NCBI RefSeq assembly: GCF_903893715.1
Contig: NZ_CAITNG010000153.1
Span: 1 to 64,000 of the forward strand
DNA length: 64,000 bases
Origin: an uncultured Mucilaginibacter sp.
Lineage (GTDB): Bacteria; Bacteroidota; Bacteroidia; Sphingobacteriales; Sphingobacteriaceae
Reading direction: 5' to 3'
The notes under the pieces are model-generated. The model did not search any database. It saw nothing but the letters and a program-made list of their open reading frames with translations, and was not told where the DNA came from. Positions 8,453-17,511 of the stretch are shown piece by piece (position 1 is the stretch's first letter; every line of letters starts with the position of its first letter). The position numbers and the translations under genes are program-made.

Positions 8453-9569
8453 CGTTATCAACTTTATCTTCTATCTCTTCGACGCTATCACCCTTTTCGA
8501 CCACCTCTTCTACCAGGGCATCGGCATAGTCTGTTTCATCGCCAAGCAGTAAACCCCATGGTTTAAGGTCGTCAACACGGTCGAATATAATCTTGACGAT
8601 GGCCAACACCGGTATTGACAGGAACATGCCCGATATACCCCATAGCATTTCGCCAATTACCACACCCAAAACAACGATCAGGGCGTTTAGTTTCACCTTT
8701 GAGCCTACAATGCGCGGCATAAGGATATTGCTGTCGACTAAGTGCATGCCTACGATACTGGCGGCAACTTCGAGGGCTTTGGTAGAACCCGCGGTGCCCA
8801 AAGTGAGCAGCGCGCCTATGGCCATGGCCGAAAATATACCTACATAAGGCACCAAATTAAATACAGCGGTAATGAGCGCTAAAAGGAAGGCATATTGCAC
8901 ACCCAGCAGGCTTAATACCCCATAAACTACGCCGCAAACAATCAACATTTCGATAAAGAGGCCCGAAATATATTTGCGCATGATGTACTGTATCTGCCCG
9001 GCGATGTCGAAAACCATCACATCGCTGCCATCGCCGAAGGCTTTGAGCAAAAAGCTGATGAGTATTTTGCGATAGAAGAGGATAAAGAAAGTGTAGATAA
9101 ATATCAGCACCAAAAACAGGAATATGGATGATACCGACAACACGGTTGAGCTGACATACGATGCCGCAGAAGCATTGACTTCGGTTTTGATGGTGTTAAG
9201 TTGCTGGTTTAAACCAATGTGGAACTCGTGATATGCCCAGCGGTGTATTTGGTCGTAGGTTTGTTGTACCTGTGCCTGTATTTTCGGCCAGTCGGAGTAT
9301 ATACTGCTTAACTGCAGGCCAATGATGTAGGCGATGGAAACCATAAAAGCGGTGAACAATATCACAGCCATCATGGCGGCAGCGCCACGTGGCAAACGTA
9401 ATTTGTATTGTAAAAAACGCGCGACCGGGAGCAACAGCATGGCAAAAAGAAACGAGAACACGAGGGGTTCCAAAATCTCCTTCGCTATAAAAACCAAATA
9501 GCCAATGCACAATAAGCTGATGAGCATACAGGCAAGTTTGGTGTAGAAAGGCAGGGTCGCTTGTTTCAT
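8442..9569 (-). CDS. AI-2E family transporter (UPF0118/PerM-like)
   Basis: This inner-membrane protein of about 375 residues has the AI-2E transporter layout: paired N-terminal helices (LACMLISLLCIGYLVFIAKEI and LVFSFLFAMLLLPVA), further helices, a long periplasmic stretch, then the conserved region with YISGLFIEMLIVCGVVYG and TAVFNLVPYVG, and a C-terminal acidic tail. Despite the name, few members have been shown to move autoinducer 2; some act as ion antiporters. I start at the ATG at 9569 (MKQATLPFYTK), because the longer ORF to 9659 adds 30 residues that do not look membrane-related. The gene ends within the start of the reductase gene. Confidence 0.88.
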   Translation of the reverse strand: MKQATLPFYTKLACMLISLLCIGYLVFIAKEILEPLVFSFLFAMLLLPVARFLQYKLRLPRGAAAMMAVILFTAFMVSIAYIIGLQLSSIYSDWPKIQAQVQQTYDQIHRWAYHEFHIGLNQQLNTIKTEVNASAASYVSSTVLSVSSIFLFLVLIFIYTFFILFYRKILISFLLKAFGDGSDVMVFDIAGQIQYIMRKYISGLFIEMLIVCGVVYGVLSLLGVQYAFLLALITAVFNLVPYVGIFSAMAIGALLTLGTAGSTKALEVAASIVGMHLVDSNILMPRIVGSKVKLNALIVVLGVVIGEMLWGISGMFLSIPVLAIVKIIFDRVDDLKPWGLLLGDETDYADALVEEVVEKGDSVEEIEDKVDNDEI

Positions 9570-9691
9570 GTTTGGTTGATGTGCTATTGTTGAAGGTGAA
9601 TATAGGTATTTTTTGCTTGCAGTACCCATAACAAGCCAAAGGTCAAATTGATTTGCCAAAAGTAGGGCAGTACAAAAATAAGCGCTAATTT

Positions 9692-9699
9692 TACGTTTG
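9692..9699 (+). promoter_or_regulatory. Minus-7 promoter element (TAnnTTTG) of uvrC
   Basis: TACGTTTG fits the TAnnTTTG consensus and ends 7 nt before the uvrC ATG. Initiation about 7 nt downstream would give an almost leaderless mRNA. No minus-33 TTTG is seen at normal spacing. Confidence 0.55.
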
Positions 9700-9706
9700 T
9701 ATCATA

Positions 9707-11515
9707 ATGGACAAATTTGACTATAAGGCCGCGTTAAAAAACATCCCCCATAAGCCCGGTGTGTACCAGTATTGGGATGAGAACAAGGAGCTGATTTACA
9801 TTGGCAAAGCTAAGGACCTGCGCAATAGGGTATCATCGTACTTCAATAAGGACCTGAACATTAATGCTAAAACGAAGGTATTGGTGAGCAAGATACGCAA
9901 CATTACCTTTACCATAGTTGATACCGAAATTGATGCCTGGCTGCTGGAGAACAGCCTGATAAAGAAACACCAGCCGCGCTACAACGTGATGCTGAAGGAT
10001 GATAAGACCTACCCCTGGATCATCATCAAAAATGAACACTTCCCTAGGATATTCTGGACAAGGAAAATCATTAAGGACGGGTCGAAATACTTAGGGCCTT
10101 ATGCTTCGGTGAGCATGATGCATGCTATTTTGGGCGTTATACGCGAAACGTACGCGTTGAGGACTTGTAATTTGCCGCTATCGCAACAAAACATCGACGC
10201 GGGTAAATTTAAGGTTTGTTTAGAATACCAGCTGGGTAATTGTAAAGGCCCCTGTCAAAACTATCAGACCGAGGAAGACTACGCCAACAGCATTGAAGAA
10301 ATAAAAGACATACTGAACGGAAAAATAGGCGCGGTTGTAAAAAACCTGAAGGCCGATATGGAAAACGCAGCAGCCAATATGAACTTTGAATTGGCACACC
10401 GACTGAAACATAAGTATGATGTTTTAGAGAATTATCAAAGCAAATCCACGGTGGTTAACTCGTCCATAACGGATGTGGATGTGTTCAGTATCGCATCAGA
10501 AGAGAAGTATGCTTTTGTGAACTTTTTAAAGGTGATGAACGGCACCATTATCCAAACACAAACCATCGAAATAAAGAAGCGCTTGGACGAGAGCGACGAG
10601 GAACTGCTGACCATTGCCATTACGGAGTTTAGGGACCGATACCAAAGCCGGTCGAAAGAGATCATTGTGCCGTTTGACATTGAGCTTGATGACGAGAACA
10701 TCAAATTCACTGTGCCTAAAATGGGCGAAAAAAAGAAATTGCTCGACCTGAGCCAAAAGAATGTGGTGTTTTTTAAACGCGACAGGATGGACCAGTACGA
10801 AAAACTGAACCCGGAAGTACGGTCGGAACGGTTGCTGACACAGATGATGAAGGATTTGCGGATGAACCAGTTGCCGCACCATATTGAGTGTTTTGATAAC
10901 TCGAACTTTCAGGGCAAGTACCCGGTTTCGGCCATTGTGGTGTTTAGGGATGGCAAGCCATCAAAAAAAGAATACAGGCATTTTAACGTAAAAACAGTTG
11001 AGGGGCCGAATGATTTTGCCACCATGGAAGAGGCTGTTTTTAGGCGATATAAGCGCATGTTGGACGAAGGCAACACAATGCCCCAGCTAATCATTATCGA
11101 CGGTGGAAAAGGGCAGTTATCATCAGCCATAAAGAGTTTAAAGCTGCTGGGGATAGAGAAGGAAGTAACCATCATCGGCATAGCCAAAAGGCTGGAAGAA
11201 TTGTACTATCCCGGCGATCAATACCCGATGTATCTGGACAAAAAATCGGAGACACTTAAAGTGATACAAAACTTACGCGACGAGGCTCACCGCTTTGGCA
11301 TCACCTTTCACCGCAAAAAGCGCGACAAGGGTACATTGGCTACCGAGTTGGAACTGATAGACGGCATCGGCAAAACTTCGGCCGAAAAGTTGTTAAAGTA
11401 TTTTAAATCGGTGAAAAAGATAAAGGAAGCTACGGCTGAAGAACTGGAAGAGGTGGTGAACAAAAAGCAAGCGATGGCTATTACCGGATATTTTAAAAAG
11501 CCCGAAACCGTGTAA
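9707..11515 (+). CDS. uvrC: Excinuclease ABC subunit C
   Basis: UvrC is the dual nuclease of nucleotide excision repair and cuts on both sides of a lesion bound by UvrB. The 602 residues carry the usual domains: an N-terminal GIY-YIG nuclease (GVYQYWDENKELIYIGKAKD, about 18-90), a Cys-rich segment (VCLEYQLGNCKGPC), a UVR coiled coil (about 205-235, ENAAANMNFELAHRLKHKY), the RNase H-like nuclease (IECFDNSNFQGKYPVSAIV and IIIDGGKGQLSSA) and a C-terminal helix-hairpin-helix pair (LIDGIGKTSAEKLLKYF). It is complete, stands alone, and is followed by a strong terminator. Confidence 0.97.
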   Translation: MDKFDYKAALKNIPHKPGVYQYWDENKELIYIGKAKDLRNRVSSYFNKDLNINAKTKVLVSKIRNITFTIVDTEIDAWLLENSLIKKHQPRYNVMLKDDKTYPWIIIKNEHFPRIFWTRKIIKDGSKYLGPYASVSMMHAILGVIRETYALRTCNLPLSQQNIDAGKFKVCLEYQLGNCKGPCQNYQTEEDYANSIEEIKDILNGKIGAVVKNLKADMENAAANMNFELAHRLKHKYDVLENYQSKSTVVNSSITDVDVFSIASEEKYAFVNFLKVMNGTIIQTQTIEIKKRLDESDEELLTIAITEFRDRYQSRSKEIIVPFDIELDDENIKFTVPKMGEKKKLLDLSQKNVVFFKRDRMDQYEKLNPEVRSERLLTQMMKDLRMNQLPHHIECFDNSNFQGKYPVSAIVVFRDGKPSKKEYRHFNVKTVEGPNDFATMEEAVFRRYKRMLDEGNTMPQLIIIDGGKGQLSSAIKSLKLLGIEKEVTIIGIAKRLEELYYPGDQYPMYLDKKSETLKVIQNLRDEAHRFGITFHRKKRDKGTLATELELIDGIGKTSAEKLLKYFKSVKKIKEATAEELEEVVNKKQAMAITGYFKKPETV

Positions 11516-11521
11516 ACAAAA

Positions 11522-11547
11522 AAGGCGATGGGTAACCCCATCGCCTT
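11522..11547. terminator. Bidirectional terminator between uvrC and gldN
   Basis: An 11-bp perfect stem (AAGGCGATGGG with CCCATCGCCTT) has a short loop and a T run (11554-11560) after it. A-rich sequence on the other side would also serve the convergent gld operon. Confidence 0.9.
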
Positions 11548-11566
11548 GTGCTATTTTTTTACTGTT

Positions 11567-12628
11567 TTAGTATTGCCATAAGGAAAGTTCCCAATCCATC
11601 AACGATTTTTTGATACGCTCGGCTTCATAGAGTTTATCTATGCCATTCGCGTAGTCTTTTATACGTTCGTCCTTCTCGTTCGATTCTTTTACAATATAGC
11701 TGTAGAATATCCGTTTCAAGAACACCTGATCGAAACTGAGGCCGGTAGCATCGTTATGTTTCAACTCGGCTGCTTCGGTAGCCAATATCTTCCTTGCTTC
11801 GGGGTAATACAACCAAAAAGCGGGCTGATAATCGTTTTCGCCGGCGCCTGCAATGCGAGGTTTAACCATGGGCGCTATACCCAATATACGAGGCTCGAAA
11901 ACCGAACGTTGCTTATCAAACATCCAAACTTCTTTAATGCGGAATTTCAGGATGCTATCCGGGTTAAATTCGCCGGCCACCATATGAGCGCTAATTTCGG
12001 CGCCTGTATTCGGATCGAATTTTTTCACCAGGCTACTATCCGCAAGCTTTGCCATCGCAGCTTCCTTGGTCAATGGCGTTTTAAACCTGTCGCCATTCAC
12101 ATCTTCTTTAGCCGGATTTGAAGTGGGGTCGTAAGCGGTAAGCTCATCATTTTTTATGGCATTAACCAAAACATCTATCAAACGCTTTTTAGGCGACATA
12201 AGGTAGGTGTTTACACGATCGCGCAGGTCAATTTCGCGCCAAATGGTTTTCTCGTACACCACATCGGCTTCGCGCAGTGGTGCATACGGCGTAGGCCTGG
12301 CGCTAAACGTGTTGGTTTTTACATAAAAGCCATCCAGTGGGGCATCTTTAGCGGGCGTAGTATCGCGGCGTAAAGGTATGCTGGTTAGGGCAATAGAGGT
12401 TTTAGCTGTTGAATCGGGTTTAGTGGCAACAGTAGTGGTATTGCCTTTAACAAGCGGCTTTTTACCCTTTACCGTGGTTTTACCAACCGGCTTTTTTCCA
12501 GTTGTGCCGACAGCTTTAGTTGACGCGGTACCTGCCTTAGGCTTTGGTTTGGGCTTTGTTGTTGTTTGCCCAAAAACCACTTGCCCTGCAAATGCCAGTA
12601 ACACGATCAATAAAATCCCCTTTTTCAT
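11567..12628 (-). CDS. gldN: T9SS/gliding protein GldN (PorN)
   Basis: GldN forms the periplasmic ring of the T9SS with the lipoprotein GldK. The 353-residue protein has a signal peptide (cleavage near VFG-Q21). A low-complexity Lys/Thr/Pro/Gly-rich stretch runs from about residue 22 to 95, followed by the conserved GldN domain (VYEKTIWREIDLRDRVN, MSPKKRLIDVL, FRIKEVWMFDKQRSVFEPRILGIAP, FWLYYPEARKIL). The basic extension is long and could be a flexible tether. It is last in the gldKLMN operon, 21 nt after gldM. Confidence 0.93.
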   Translation of the reverse strand: MKKGILLIVLLAFAGQVVFGQTTTKPKPKPKAGTASTKAVGTTGKKPVGKTTVKGKKPLVKGNTTTVATKPDSTAKTSIALTSIPLRRDTTPAKDAPLDGFYVKTNTFSARPTPYAPLREADVVYEKTIWREIDLRDRVNTYLMSPKKRLIDVLVNAIKNDELTAYDPTSNPAKEDVNGDRFKTPLTKEAAMAKLADSSLVKKFDPNTGAEISAHMVAGEFNPDSILKFRIKEVWMFDKQRSVFEPRILGIAPMVKPRIAGAGENDYQPAFWLYYPEARKILATEAAELKHNDATGLSFDQVFLKRIFYSYIVKESNEKDERIKDYANGIDKLYEAERIKKSLMDWELSLWQY

Positions 12629-12649
12629 AAACTTCCCTTTCTATAACAA

Positions 12650-14188
12650 TTAATTCGCTGTCAATATAATCGGCTGCAAACCACGTGTAGCGCCATCGGG
12701 GCCTACCGCAGTAATATCATCAAACCATACCCTTGTGCCTGGTGTTATTGTTTGCATAGCCGCTTTCATTTCTGCAGTCAACTCGTTACCGGTCGCTTTT
12801 TTGCTGATCACATCCTGCCTTGGTTTTTGAATGAGCAAGGTAAAACGGGTAACGGTAAACTTGGCATCAAATTCAAAATCGGCCAGGAACGCGAAAACGC
12901 GATCTTGTGCTCTTAAGTTAACGGCACTGGTTTGGCCACTGCTTTTGCCTGCAAATTGGGCAACCGGATCGGGTATGCGTTTAACACGGAAGTTAGTTGT
13001 ACCCAATACCACTTGCGGTTTGCCTTTTTCAAGCTCGCCCATGATGGTTACCTTGGCTTCGCCTATTGACGATACCCTCGCTTCAAAATGGCCCGGCGAT
13101 GCCTGAGTTAAAGTTCCGTTGGTCATAGATACGTGCAATTGCTCGCGTGCTATGCCTGGTGCCGAAATTGACAATGGGTTAGGCACACCGATATACAATA
13201 CGTTCATCTTATCCGGCGATACCACTGCCGATGGCTTGGCTACCTGATAAGTTTGAGTTGGCGTAGTGTATGTTTTGATGGTACCATCGGTTTGTTTAAC
13301 CCTTATAGTACCTGTCCATGTTTTAATACCTTCGGTGGCGGTGCTTCCTACGTATTTACCTTGTCCGTTTTCGATAGGCAACGGGCTTCCACCTACACTA
13401 ATATCAGGTTTCGATTTTGAATCGGACGCAGTTAAAAATACCTGAGCGGTGTACGGCTGACCAACAATTACATAACTTGTTGGTGCAACTGCAACAGCGT
13501 TAAACTGGTCGAGGTTAACTACGGCCTGGTCAACTTTGCTCAGTAATTTTTTTACAACTTCTGATTCTGAGTTTTTGGTATCTGATTGTACCTTGGTTAA
13601 GGTAGTGATTACTGCACCCAGCGGGACACCTTCGCTAAAATTAGCCAGCTCCCAGGTATCTTTTCCTTCTTTAGGGTTTTTAGGATCATCTGCAGACAAG
13701 GAAAGGTCAATACCGTCGCGATCCTTAGGATCTAACAGATTAAGCAGGTTTTCGCGTGTTGCAACTATTTCCTTTTTCAGTTCTGTCGCTTTGCCATTCG
13801 CTATCAACTTATTGAAACTTACATCCATGTTATCACGACCTTTATAGTCCTGACTTTTTTCATCAATGCCGCCGGTATTGGTGATGAGCAGTTGTTTTAT
13901 CTGTTCTACATCGTCGTTCAATTTATCGGCGTATTCTTTGGCTTTTAAAGCCTTGTTGTACCATGGCAGCGCCCTATCGTGCTGATCTTTCAAACTTGTT
14001 TTTTCGAAAGTTGTAATCGTTTGGCTAATACCTGATTCTACGTTTTTACTTGAATTAGTCAAACTGTCTGTGATTTTTTTAAAGGCATCAAGCAAGTTAT
14101 CCGGTACGTTAAGCGCAATTAAGCCCAATAACACCAGGTATAAAATGTTGATCATCCGCTGCCTTGGGGTTTGTTTACCTCCAGCCAT
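12650..14188 (-). CDS. gldM: T9SS/gliding motor protein GldM (PorM)
   Basis: GldM forms, with GldL, the proton-driven rotary motor that powers type IX secretion and gliding. The 512 residues equal the usual length. A single N-terminal transmembrane helix (about 13-29, INILYLVLLGLIALNV) is followed by a long periplasmic rod, which in known structures has four domains that contact the GldKN ring. The N-terminal MAGGKQTPRQRMINILYLVL is highly typical. The C-terminal domain has GTRVWFDDITAVGPDG. The gene lies 52 nt after gldL. Confidence 0.95.
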   Translation of the reverse strand: MAGGKQTPRQRMINILYLVLLGLIALNVPDNLLDAFKKITDSLTNSSKNVESGISQTITTFEKTSLKDQHDRALPWYNKALKAKEYADKLNDDVEQIKQLLITNTGGIDEKSQDYKGRDNMDVSFNKLIANGKATELKKEIVATRENLLNLLDPKDRDGIDLSLSADDPKNPKEGKDTWELANFSEGVPLGAVITTLTKVQSDTKNSESEVVKKLLSKVDQAVVNLDQFNAVAVAPTSYVIVGQPYTAQVFLTASDSKSKPDISVGGSPLPIENGQGKYVGSTATEGIKTWTGTIRVKQTDGTIKTYTTPTQTYQVAKPSAVVSPDKMNVLYIGVPNPLSISAPGIAREQLHVSMTNGTLTQASPGHFEARVSSIGEAKVTIMGELEKGKPQVVLGTTNFRVKRIPDPVAQFAGKSSGQTSAVNLRAQDRVFAFLADFEFDAKFTVTRFTLLIQKPRQDVISKKATGNELTAEMKAAMQTITPGTRVWFDDITAVGPDGATRGLQPIILTAN

Positions 14189-14240
14189 ATATTAATATTT
14201 TAATATTGTTAAAATTTGGACCAAATCATCATTTATCTAA

Positions 14241-15059
14241 CTATACTTTGGGGTTCATTGCCGACAGCATATTTCCATATACTGAGTTTAATGTGGCCAG
14301 GTTTTTAGCTAAACGCGATACTTCTTCTTTAAATTTCTTCGAATCGTCCATCGACTCGTTGAAGTTTTGCATAGTACCGGCTAAGTTTTGGTAGAATTTG
14401 TTCATTGATTTTAAATGCGCGCTCGAATCCTGCAATTCCAGTTCGTAAACGGCATTTAAGGCCGACAGGTTTTTAGCCAGATTAGAAACCTGATCGTGAT
14501 ATGCTTTTGCATCGGCGCTCGAGCTTGCAAAGTCGGTTAAACCTGTTGTTGCTTTTGAGAAAGCGATGTTCAGGTTTTCGGAAGCTTTAGAGAAAGCCGT
14601 GGTCATGTTATCATAACTTGCACCGGCCGTTTTTATTTTGTTTGTAAACTCTTGCGTGGCAGTACCTGCATCGGCTACTTTGGTAATTGTGCTCACCTTA
14701 TCGCTAAAGGTTTTTAAGCCTTCGCCCAAGCTGTTCAACAATTCGGGACCAATTTTAGCATCGGTTATCATTTTATCCAATGATAAAGCAACCGGGGCCG
14801 CAGAGCCTGCTTTGGTAACTGCTTTTACAGGAGCGTCATCAGCCAATTCAGGATAAACCCTTGTCCAATCCGGTTCGTGCGGCTCGTTTTGAAAGCCTAA
14901 CAGCGCGAACAAAAATGCTTCGGTACCCAAACCAATGGTAATGAACCATGTAGCACCTTCCCAGTGTTGGATTTTGAATAGCAACCCAATGATTACCACT
15001 GTTGCACCCCAGGATACAATGTTGTTGATCCCGATCTTTAATTTTTCTTTGCCAGCCAT
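14241..15059 (-). CDS. gldL: T9SS/gliding motor protein GldL (PorL)
   Basis: GldL is the inner-membrane partner of GldM. The 272-residue protein has two N-terminal transmembrane helices (about 13-30 and 36-56). They contain FKIQHWEGATWF and a membrane-embedded Glu47 (GLGTEAFLF), the position linked to proton flow in F. johnsoniae GldL. The cytoplasmic remainder is helical, with two similar coiled-coil segments (residues near 195 and 240: LAKNLSALNAVYE and LAKNLATLNSVYG). It lies 81 nt after gldK. Confidence 0.95.
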   Translation of the reverse strand: MAGKEKLKIGINNIVSWGATVVIIGLLFKIQHWEGATWFITIGLGTEAFLFALLGFQNEPHEPDWTRVYPELADDAPVKAVTKAGSAAPVALSLDKMITDAKIGPELLNSLGEGLKTFSDKVSTITKVADAGTATQEFTNKIKTAGASYDNMTTAFSKASENLNIAFSKATTGLTDFASSSADAKAYHDQVSNLAKNLSALNAVYELELQDSSAHLKSMNKFYQNLAGTMQNFNESMDDSKKFKEEVSRLAKNLATLNSVYGNMLSAMNPKV

Positions 15060-15140
15060 ACTTGTTATAGTTTAGTTGTTTGATTGTTTTTTGATAGTGT
15101 TAAATTAAATATTAAGTTGTTGTTGTTGAATTAGTGTTTG

Positions 15141-16466
15141 TTAATGCCTGCTGGTTATACTCTGCCCGTCAAACGTGGCCACGCAGCGGAAGCCGATATA
15201 TGCTTTTGCTGTATCCTGAAATTCGTAGGTGCGTGTACCATTTTGTAAAAACCAGGCAACATCTTTAAAGGAGCCGCCACGCACTACTTTGCGTTTTAAA
15301 ACATTGGGGTCGGTTTTTTTGGCTTCGTAAGAGAAGGTGGGGGCCAGATCGCTCACAAAGGTAGATGCAGCAGCATCATAGGCTGATGATGTCCATTCGG
15401 CAACGTTGCCTGCCATGTTATATAAGCCATAATCGTTGGGGAAGTAAGATCGTACGTTGACTGTGTATATGCCGCCATCGTCGCTATAGTTGCCGCGGCC
15501 TGGTTTAAAGTTGGCCAGTAAACAACCTCTGGCGTTTTTAGCGTAGGGGCCGCCCCAGGGATAGATCGTTTTTACACGGCCACCACGGGCTGCGTATTCA
15601 AATTGCGCCTCGTTTGGCAGCGAGTATGTGCGTTGTTGCGATAGATGGCGCGAATCGGCATAGGCATCGTACAAGCGTGTGCGCCAAATGGTAAAAGCCC
15701 TTGCCTGTTTCCAATTGACACCCACCACAGGATAATCCTGATAAGCGGCGTGCGAAAAATATCCCTGGGCCATGGGCTCGTTAGCTGCATAGGTAAAATT
15801 GCTTAGCCAAACCAAAGTGTCGGGATAAACAGGGATGGTATCGCGCAGTATCGCATCCGAACGTTTTTTTGTTTTATCAAACTGATTGTTGGCAGCTTCC
15901 CTTAAAATCATGTCGGCATAAACGTATTTCAACTGCTTTACATCAATCTCGTTGCGGTCGAACACACGATCATCGCCCTGGTAATACATGTTGTTTAGTT
16001 TTGAAGCATTCCCCGGCTGGCCTTTTTTATCATGCCAAATGGGGTTTTTGGCTACATAGTCCCAATTGATGTATTTTTTGCCCCTATTGGCTGCCGCACC
16101 TGCGCCGGCTTTTGGCTGATAGTAATACTTGTTGTCCTTAAGATAATTGGTGATGGCAATGGAATCGCGTACCCAGTTTACAAAGGCGTGGTATTTTGAG
16201 TTAGACAGTTCGGTTTCGTCCATAAAAAATGCCGGAATAGTAACCTGTTTGTCATCGCCTATTTGCGAGAAGGTAATATCCTGATCTACCGTTCCCATTA
16301 AAAAGCTGCCCGATGGTATGTATACCATGCCAAAAGGAACAGTTGGCCTGAACGAACGCTGACGTACGCCAACAACTTCGCCACGATCGTTACTCAACTT
16401 GCTTTGGCCGCAACCCGCCAAAATCCCACCTGCCAATATAAAAATTACGTAATGATAAAGCTTCAT
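15141..16466 (-). CDS. gldK: T9SS/gliding lipoprotein GldK (PorK)
   Basis: GldK is an outer-membrane-anchored lipoprotein that makes the periplasmic T9SS ring with GldN. The 441-residue protein has a lipobox LAGC (Cys19) and a SUMF fold: GSFLMGTVDQDITF, FFMDETELSNSKY, YPVVGVNWKQARAF, YSLPNEAQFEYAARGG, YNMAGNVAEW and VVRGGSF...IGFRCVA. As in GldJ, the catalytic cysteines of sulfatase-modifying enzymes are missing. It starts the gldKLMN operon, with a 254-nt AT-rich region upstream that probably holds its promoter. Confidence 0.94.
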   Translation of the reverse strand: MKLYHYVIFILAGGILAGCGQSKLSNDRGEVVGVRQRSFRPTVPFGMVYIPSGSFLMGTVDQDITFSQIGDDKQVTIPAFFMDETELSNSKYHAFVNWVRDSIAITNYLKDNKYYYQPKAGAGAAANRGKKYINWDYVAKNPIWHDKKGQPGNASKLNNMYYQGDDRVFDRNEIDVKQLKYVYADMILREAANNQFDKTKKRSDAILRDTIPVYPDTLVWLSNFTYAANEPMAQGYFSHAAYQDYPVVGVNWKQARAFTIWRTRLYDAYADSRHLSQQRTYSLPNEAQFEYAARGGRVKTIYPWGGPYAKNARGCLLANFKPGRGNYSDDGGIYTVNVRSYFPNDYGLYNMAGNVAEWTSSAYDAAASTFVSDLAPTFSYEAKKTDPNVLKRKVVRGGSFKDVAWFLQNGTRTYEFQDTAKAYIGFRCVATFDGQSITSRH

Positions 16467-16720
16467 TTTAAAGTATGAGTACTAATAAAACACACAATTA
16501 ACATGGTCGAATATACTTAAATTAAATTGAACCCGAACAAACGCACACATTGCGCCTGAGGTAAAATTATTTTTAAACATAACAACTTTTAACAACAATT
16601 ATTGTGTTTAATTTAAATAATGGAGACCTTACTCCATACGCAGACAATTATACGAAAAAAATAAATTAAGGTTTCTATAAATTTTTTGTCGAAAATTAAC
16701 CGATAGTTAAAAAAGAAGTT

Positions 16721-17479
16721 TTATTTGTTTACTTGTTTAACATATTGTTCAATGGCCATGGTCATTGACGGGGCGGCTGGGGTAGGTGCCGAAATATCGA
16801 TGATCAAACCGGCATCGGCCACTGCTTTTGCGGTAGTTGCGCCAAAAGCAGCTATGCGGGTATTGTTTTGTTGAAAGTTGGGGAAGTTTTTGTAGAGCGA
16901 CATAATGCTCGAGGGGCTAAAGAAAGCGATGATATCGTAAAACACTTCGGCCAGATCGGAAAGGTCGCTCACCACGGTGCGGAAAAGAACCGCAGGCGTA
17001 AAATTATAGCCATTTTCCAACAAAAACTTTTGGGTTTCTTCGGCGGCTACATCAGAGCATGGGTACAGGAATTTTTCGCCTGAGTGTTTTTTAAGCACTT
17101 CTGTCAAATCGGCGGCGGTTTGTTTGCAGAAAAATATTTTGCGTTTGCGATATTGGATATACTTTTGGAGGTAGAGCGCGATAGTTTCCGACAAACAGAA
17201 GTATTTCATATCGGCCGGTACCTCGAAACGCATTTCTTCGCAAATACGGAAAAAATGGTCGGCCGAGTTGCGGCTGGTAAATATAACGGCTGTAAAATCG
17301 GCAAGGTTGATGCGTTCTTTACGGAACTCCTTAGCGGCCACCCCCTCGACGTGGATAAACGACCTGAAATCGATTTTCAGGTTGTATTTTTTAGCCAGTT
17401 CGGCATAAGGATTCTTGTCTGTGTCCGGTTTAGGTAAGGTCACCAATATGCTCTTTACCTTTTTCTTTCTATCTTCCAA
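16721..17479 (-). CDS. hemD: Uroporphyrinogen-III synthase
   Basis: HemD closes hydroxymethylbilane into uroporphyrinogen III in tetrapyrrole synthesis. The 252 residues show the weakly conserved two-lobe HemD fold, with the recognisable segments FTAVIFTSRNSADHFF and IAAFGATTAKAVADAG. It lacks a signal peptide and should be cytoplasmic. It lies 32 nt after a DUF4271 membrane protein gene and just upstream of gldKLMN on the same strand. HemD sequences diverge greatly, so the call rests on these two blocks and overall pattern. Confidence 0.85.
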   Translation of the reverse strand: MEDRKKKVKSILVTLPKPDTDKNPYAELAKKYNLKIDFRSFIHVEGVAAKEFRKERINLADFTAVIFTSRNSADHFFRICEEMRFEVPADMKYFCLSETIALYLQKYIQYRKRKIFFCKQTAADLTEVLKKHSGEKFLYPCSDVAAEETQKFLLENGYNFTPAVLFRTVVSDLSDLAEVFYDIIAFFSPSSIMSLYKNFPNFQQNNTRIAAFGATTAKAVADAGLIIDISAPTPAAPSMTMAIEQYVKQVNK

Positions 17480-17511
17480 AGTTCCTAAATGTTTATTACG
17501 CTCTGTAAATC

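Noticed and set aside
16467..16720. Exact TAnnTTTG promoter for gldK
   Set aside because: Only near matches (TGnnTTTG and TAnnTTTA) were found on the minus strand; I do not call a promoter there.
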